From Arcanobacterium phocisimile (lineage in GTDB: Bacteria > Actinomycetota > Actinomycetes > Actinomycetales > Actinomycetaceae), in assembly GCF_016904675.1 (NCBI RefSeq), contig NZ_CP070228.1, forward strand, positions 124,001-188,000: a stretch of DNA of 64,000 nt, written 5' to 3'. The translations under genes and the position numbers were made by a program. Positions 63,620 to 64,000 of the stretch are shown piece by piece (within the stretch, counting starts at the first letter, position 1; the number at the start of each line of letters is the position of its first letter). The notes under the pieces are model-generated. The model saw only the letters and a program-made list of their open reading frames with translations. It was not told where the DNA came from and ran no database searches.

Positions 63620-63696
63620 GGTTCATAGTTTATACGTGTGTCAGGGCACGTGGCTACAGCTTCCATTTTATGTTGCTGACTGATACACATAACTGT

Positions 63697-64000
63697 GTGA
63701 GTAAAAGCAAGGAAAAAGTTCGTCTTCCGCGTGAGATTTGGGTGATTGTTGCGGCTTCGGTTGCAATTTCGTTGGGTTATGGAATTGTGGCCCCGGTGTT
63801 ACCTCGGTTTGCTATCCAGTTTGGGGTGACGACGACGGCCGCAACACTTGTGGTGTCAGCTTTTGCGTTCACTCGACTAATTTTTGCTCCGGCTGCTGGA
63901 CGGTTGTCTGGACGGTTGGGCGAACGTCGCATGTATTTGCTCGGTATTTTTATCGTCGCACTGTCTTCAGCGGCCAGTTCGGCTTCCCAAGCGTATTGGC
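63697..64000 (+). CDS. MFS transporter, 3' end outside window
   Basis: The first 101 codons of a major facilitator. REIWVIVAASVAISLGYGIVAPVLPRFA is the first membrane helix; RLSGRLGERRMYLLGI is the conserved MFS loop motif A (G-x-L-(a)-D/E-R-x-G-R/E-R). The start is uncertain: GTG at 63697 fits the charged N-terminus, while an in-frame ATG at 63670 adds nine residues; neither has a good ribosome site. Possible drug efflux, as the family suggests, but unproven. Confidence 0.85.
   Translation, partial: MSKSKEKVRLPREIWVIVAASVAISLGYGIVAPVLPRFAIQFGVTTTAATLVVSAFAFTRLIFAPAAGRLSGRLGERRMYLLGIFIVALSSAASSASQAYW

Overview
The window reads as a chromosomal segment of a moderate-GC actinobacterium. The evidence is a class Ib ribonucleotide reductase (NrdHIE plus NrdF), a very large HrpA helicase, small actinobacterial families (DUF4235, YwiC-like, DUF4921), SpaA-type pilins with LPxTG-like sorting signals, a fused MrpA/B antiporter and many apparently leaderless genes. 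An Arcanobacterium/Trueperella/Actinomyces-like, animal-associated member of Actinomycetaceae is my best guess. That is an inference from gene content, not from a marker gene. No rRNA, tRNA, CRISPR array, prophage or insertion sequence was seen.

Layout. 1-1.1 kb: luxS-mtnN, the AI-2 and S-adenosylhomocysteine detoxification pair. 1.4-6.5 kb: nrdHIE behind two NrdR-like boxes, an inverted DUF418 membrane gene, then nrdF. 6.6-9.4 kb: a low-molecular-weight tyrosine phosphatase, a SprT-like metalloprotein, a DUF952-GNAT fusion and an unknown membrane protein. 9.4-12.2 kb: a polar amino-acid ABC transporter. 12.2-12.6 kb: a gene-free stretch with a perfect 20-bp hairpin and a G-rich tandem repeat. 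12.6-18.4 kb: hrpA, an endonuclease/exonuclease/phosphatase-family protein and a small membrane protein. 18.4-19.75 kb: an AT-rich three-gene module that I interpret as a toxin-antitoxin-chaperone (TAC) system, with a divergent HigB/RelE-like protein, a HigA-like Xre antitoxin and a SecB-like chaperone, and a strong palindromic operator. 19.7-24.6 kb: App1-type phosphatase, MFS transporter, GntR regulator and phosphoglucomutase. 24.7-30.5 kb: an AT-rich two-gene pilus locus (shaft pilin and 1199-aa tip/adhesin) without a sortase gene beside it.

30.8-41.9 kb: a flippase-like membrane protein with a degenerate kinase-like domain, copZ-copA, an unknown 487-aa protein, DedA, a holin-4-like membrane protein, YwiC-like, an unknown membrane-anchored Cys-rich protein, aroD and a phosphoribosyltransferase. 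42-46.3 kb: a manganese/zinc ABC importer behind a DtxR/MntR-type box, and its likely regulator. 46.4-53.4 kb: dcd, the mrpA(B)CDEFG antiporter operon and DUF4235. 53.6-57.3 kb: a TPP riboswitch and a thiamine ABC transporter. 57.3-61.9 kb: a sugar ABC transporter with an intracellular GH20 hexosaminidase. 62.3-64 kb: a GalT-like DUF4921 protein and the start of an MFS transporter.

How it fits together. Manganese import, NrdI and the Mn/Fe-dependent NrdF, together with dCTP deaminase, form a deoxynucleotide supply theme. The GH20-ABC set suggests uptake and breakdown of N-acetylhexosamine oligosaccharides, probably host-derived. The pilus and copper-efflux genes fit a host-associated life. 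The TAC module is the most unusual system: its toxin is divergent and its promoter/operator lies between toxin and antitoxin.
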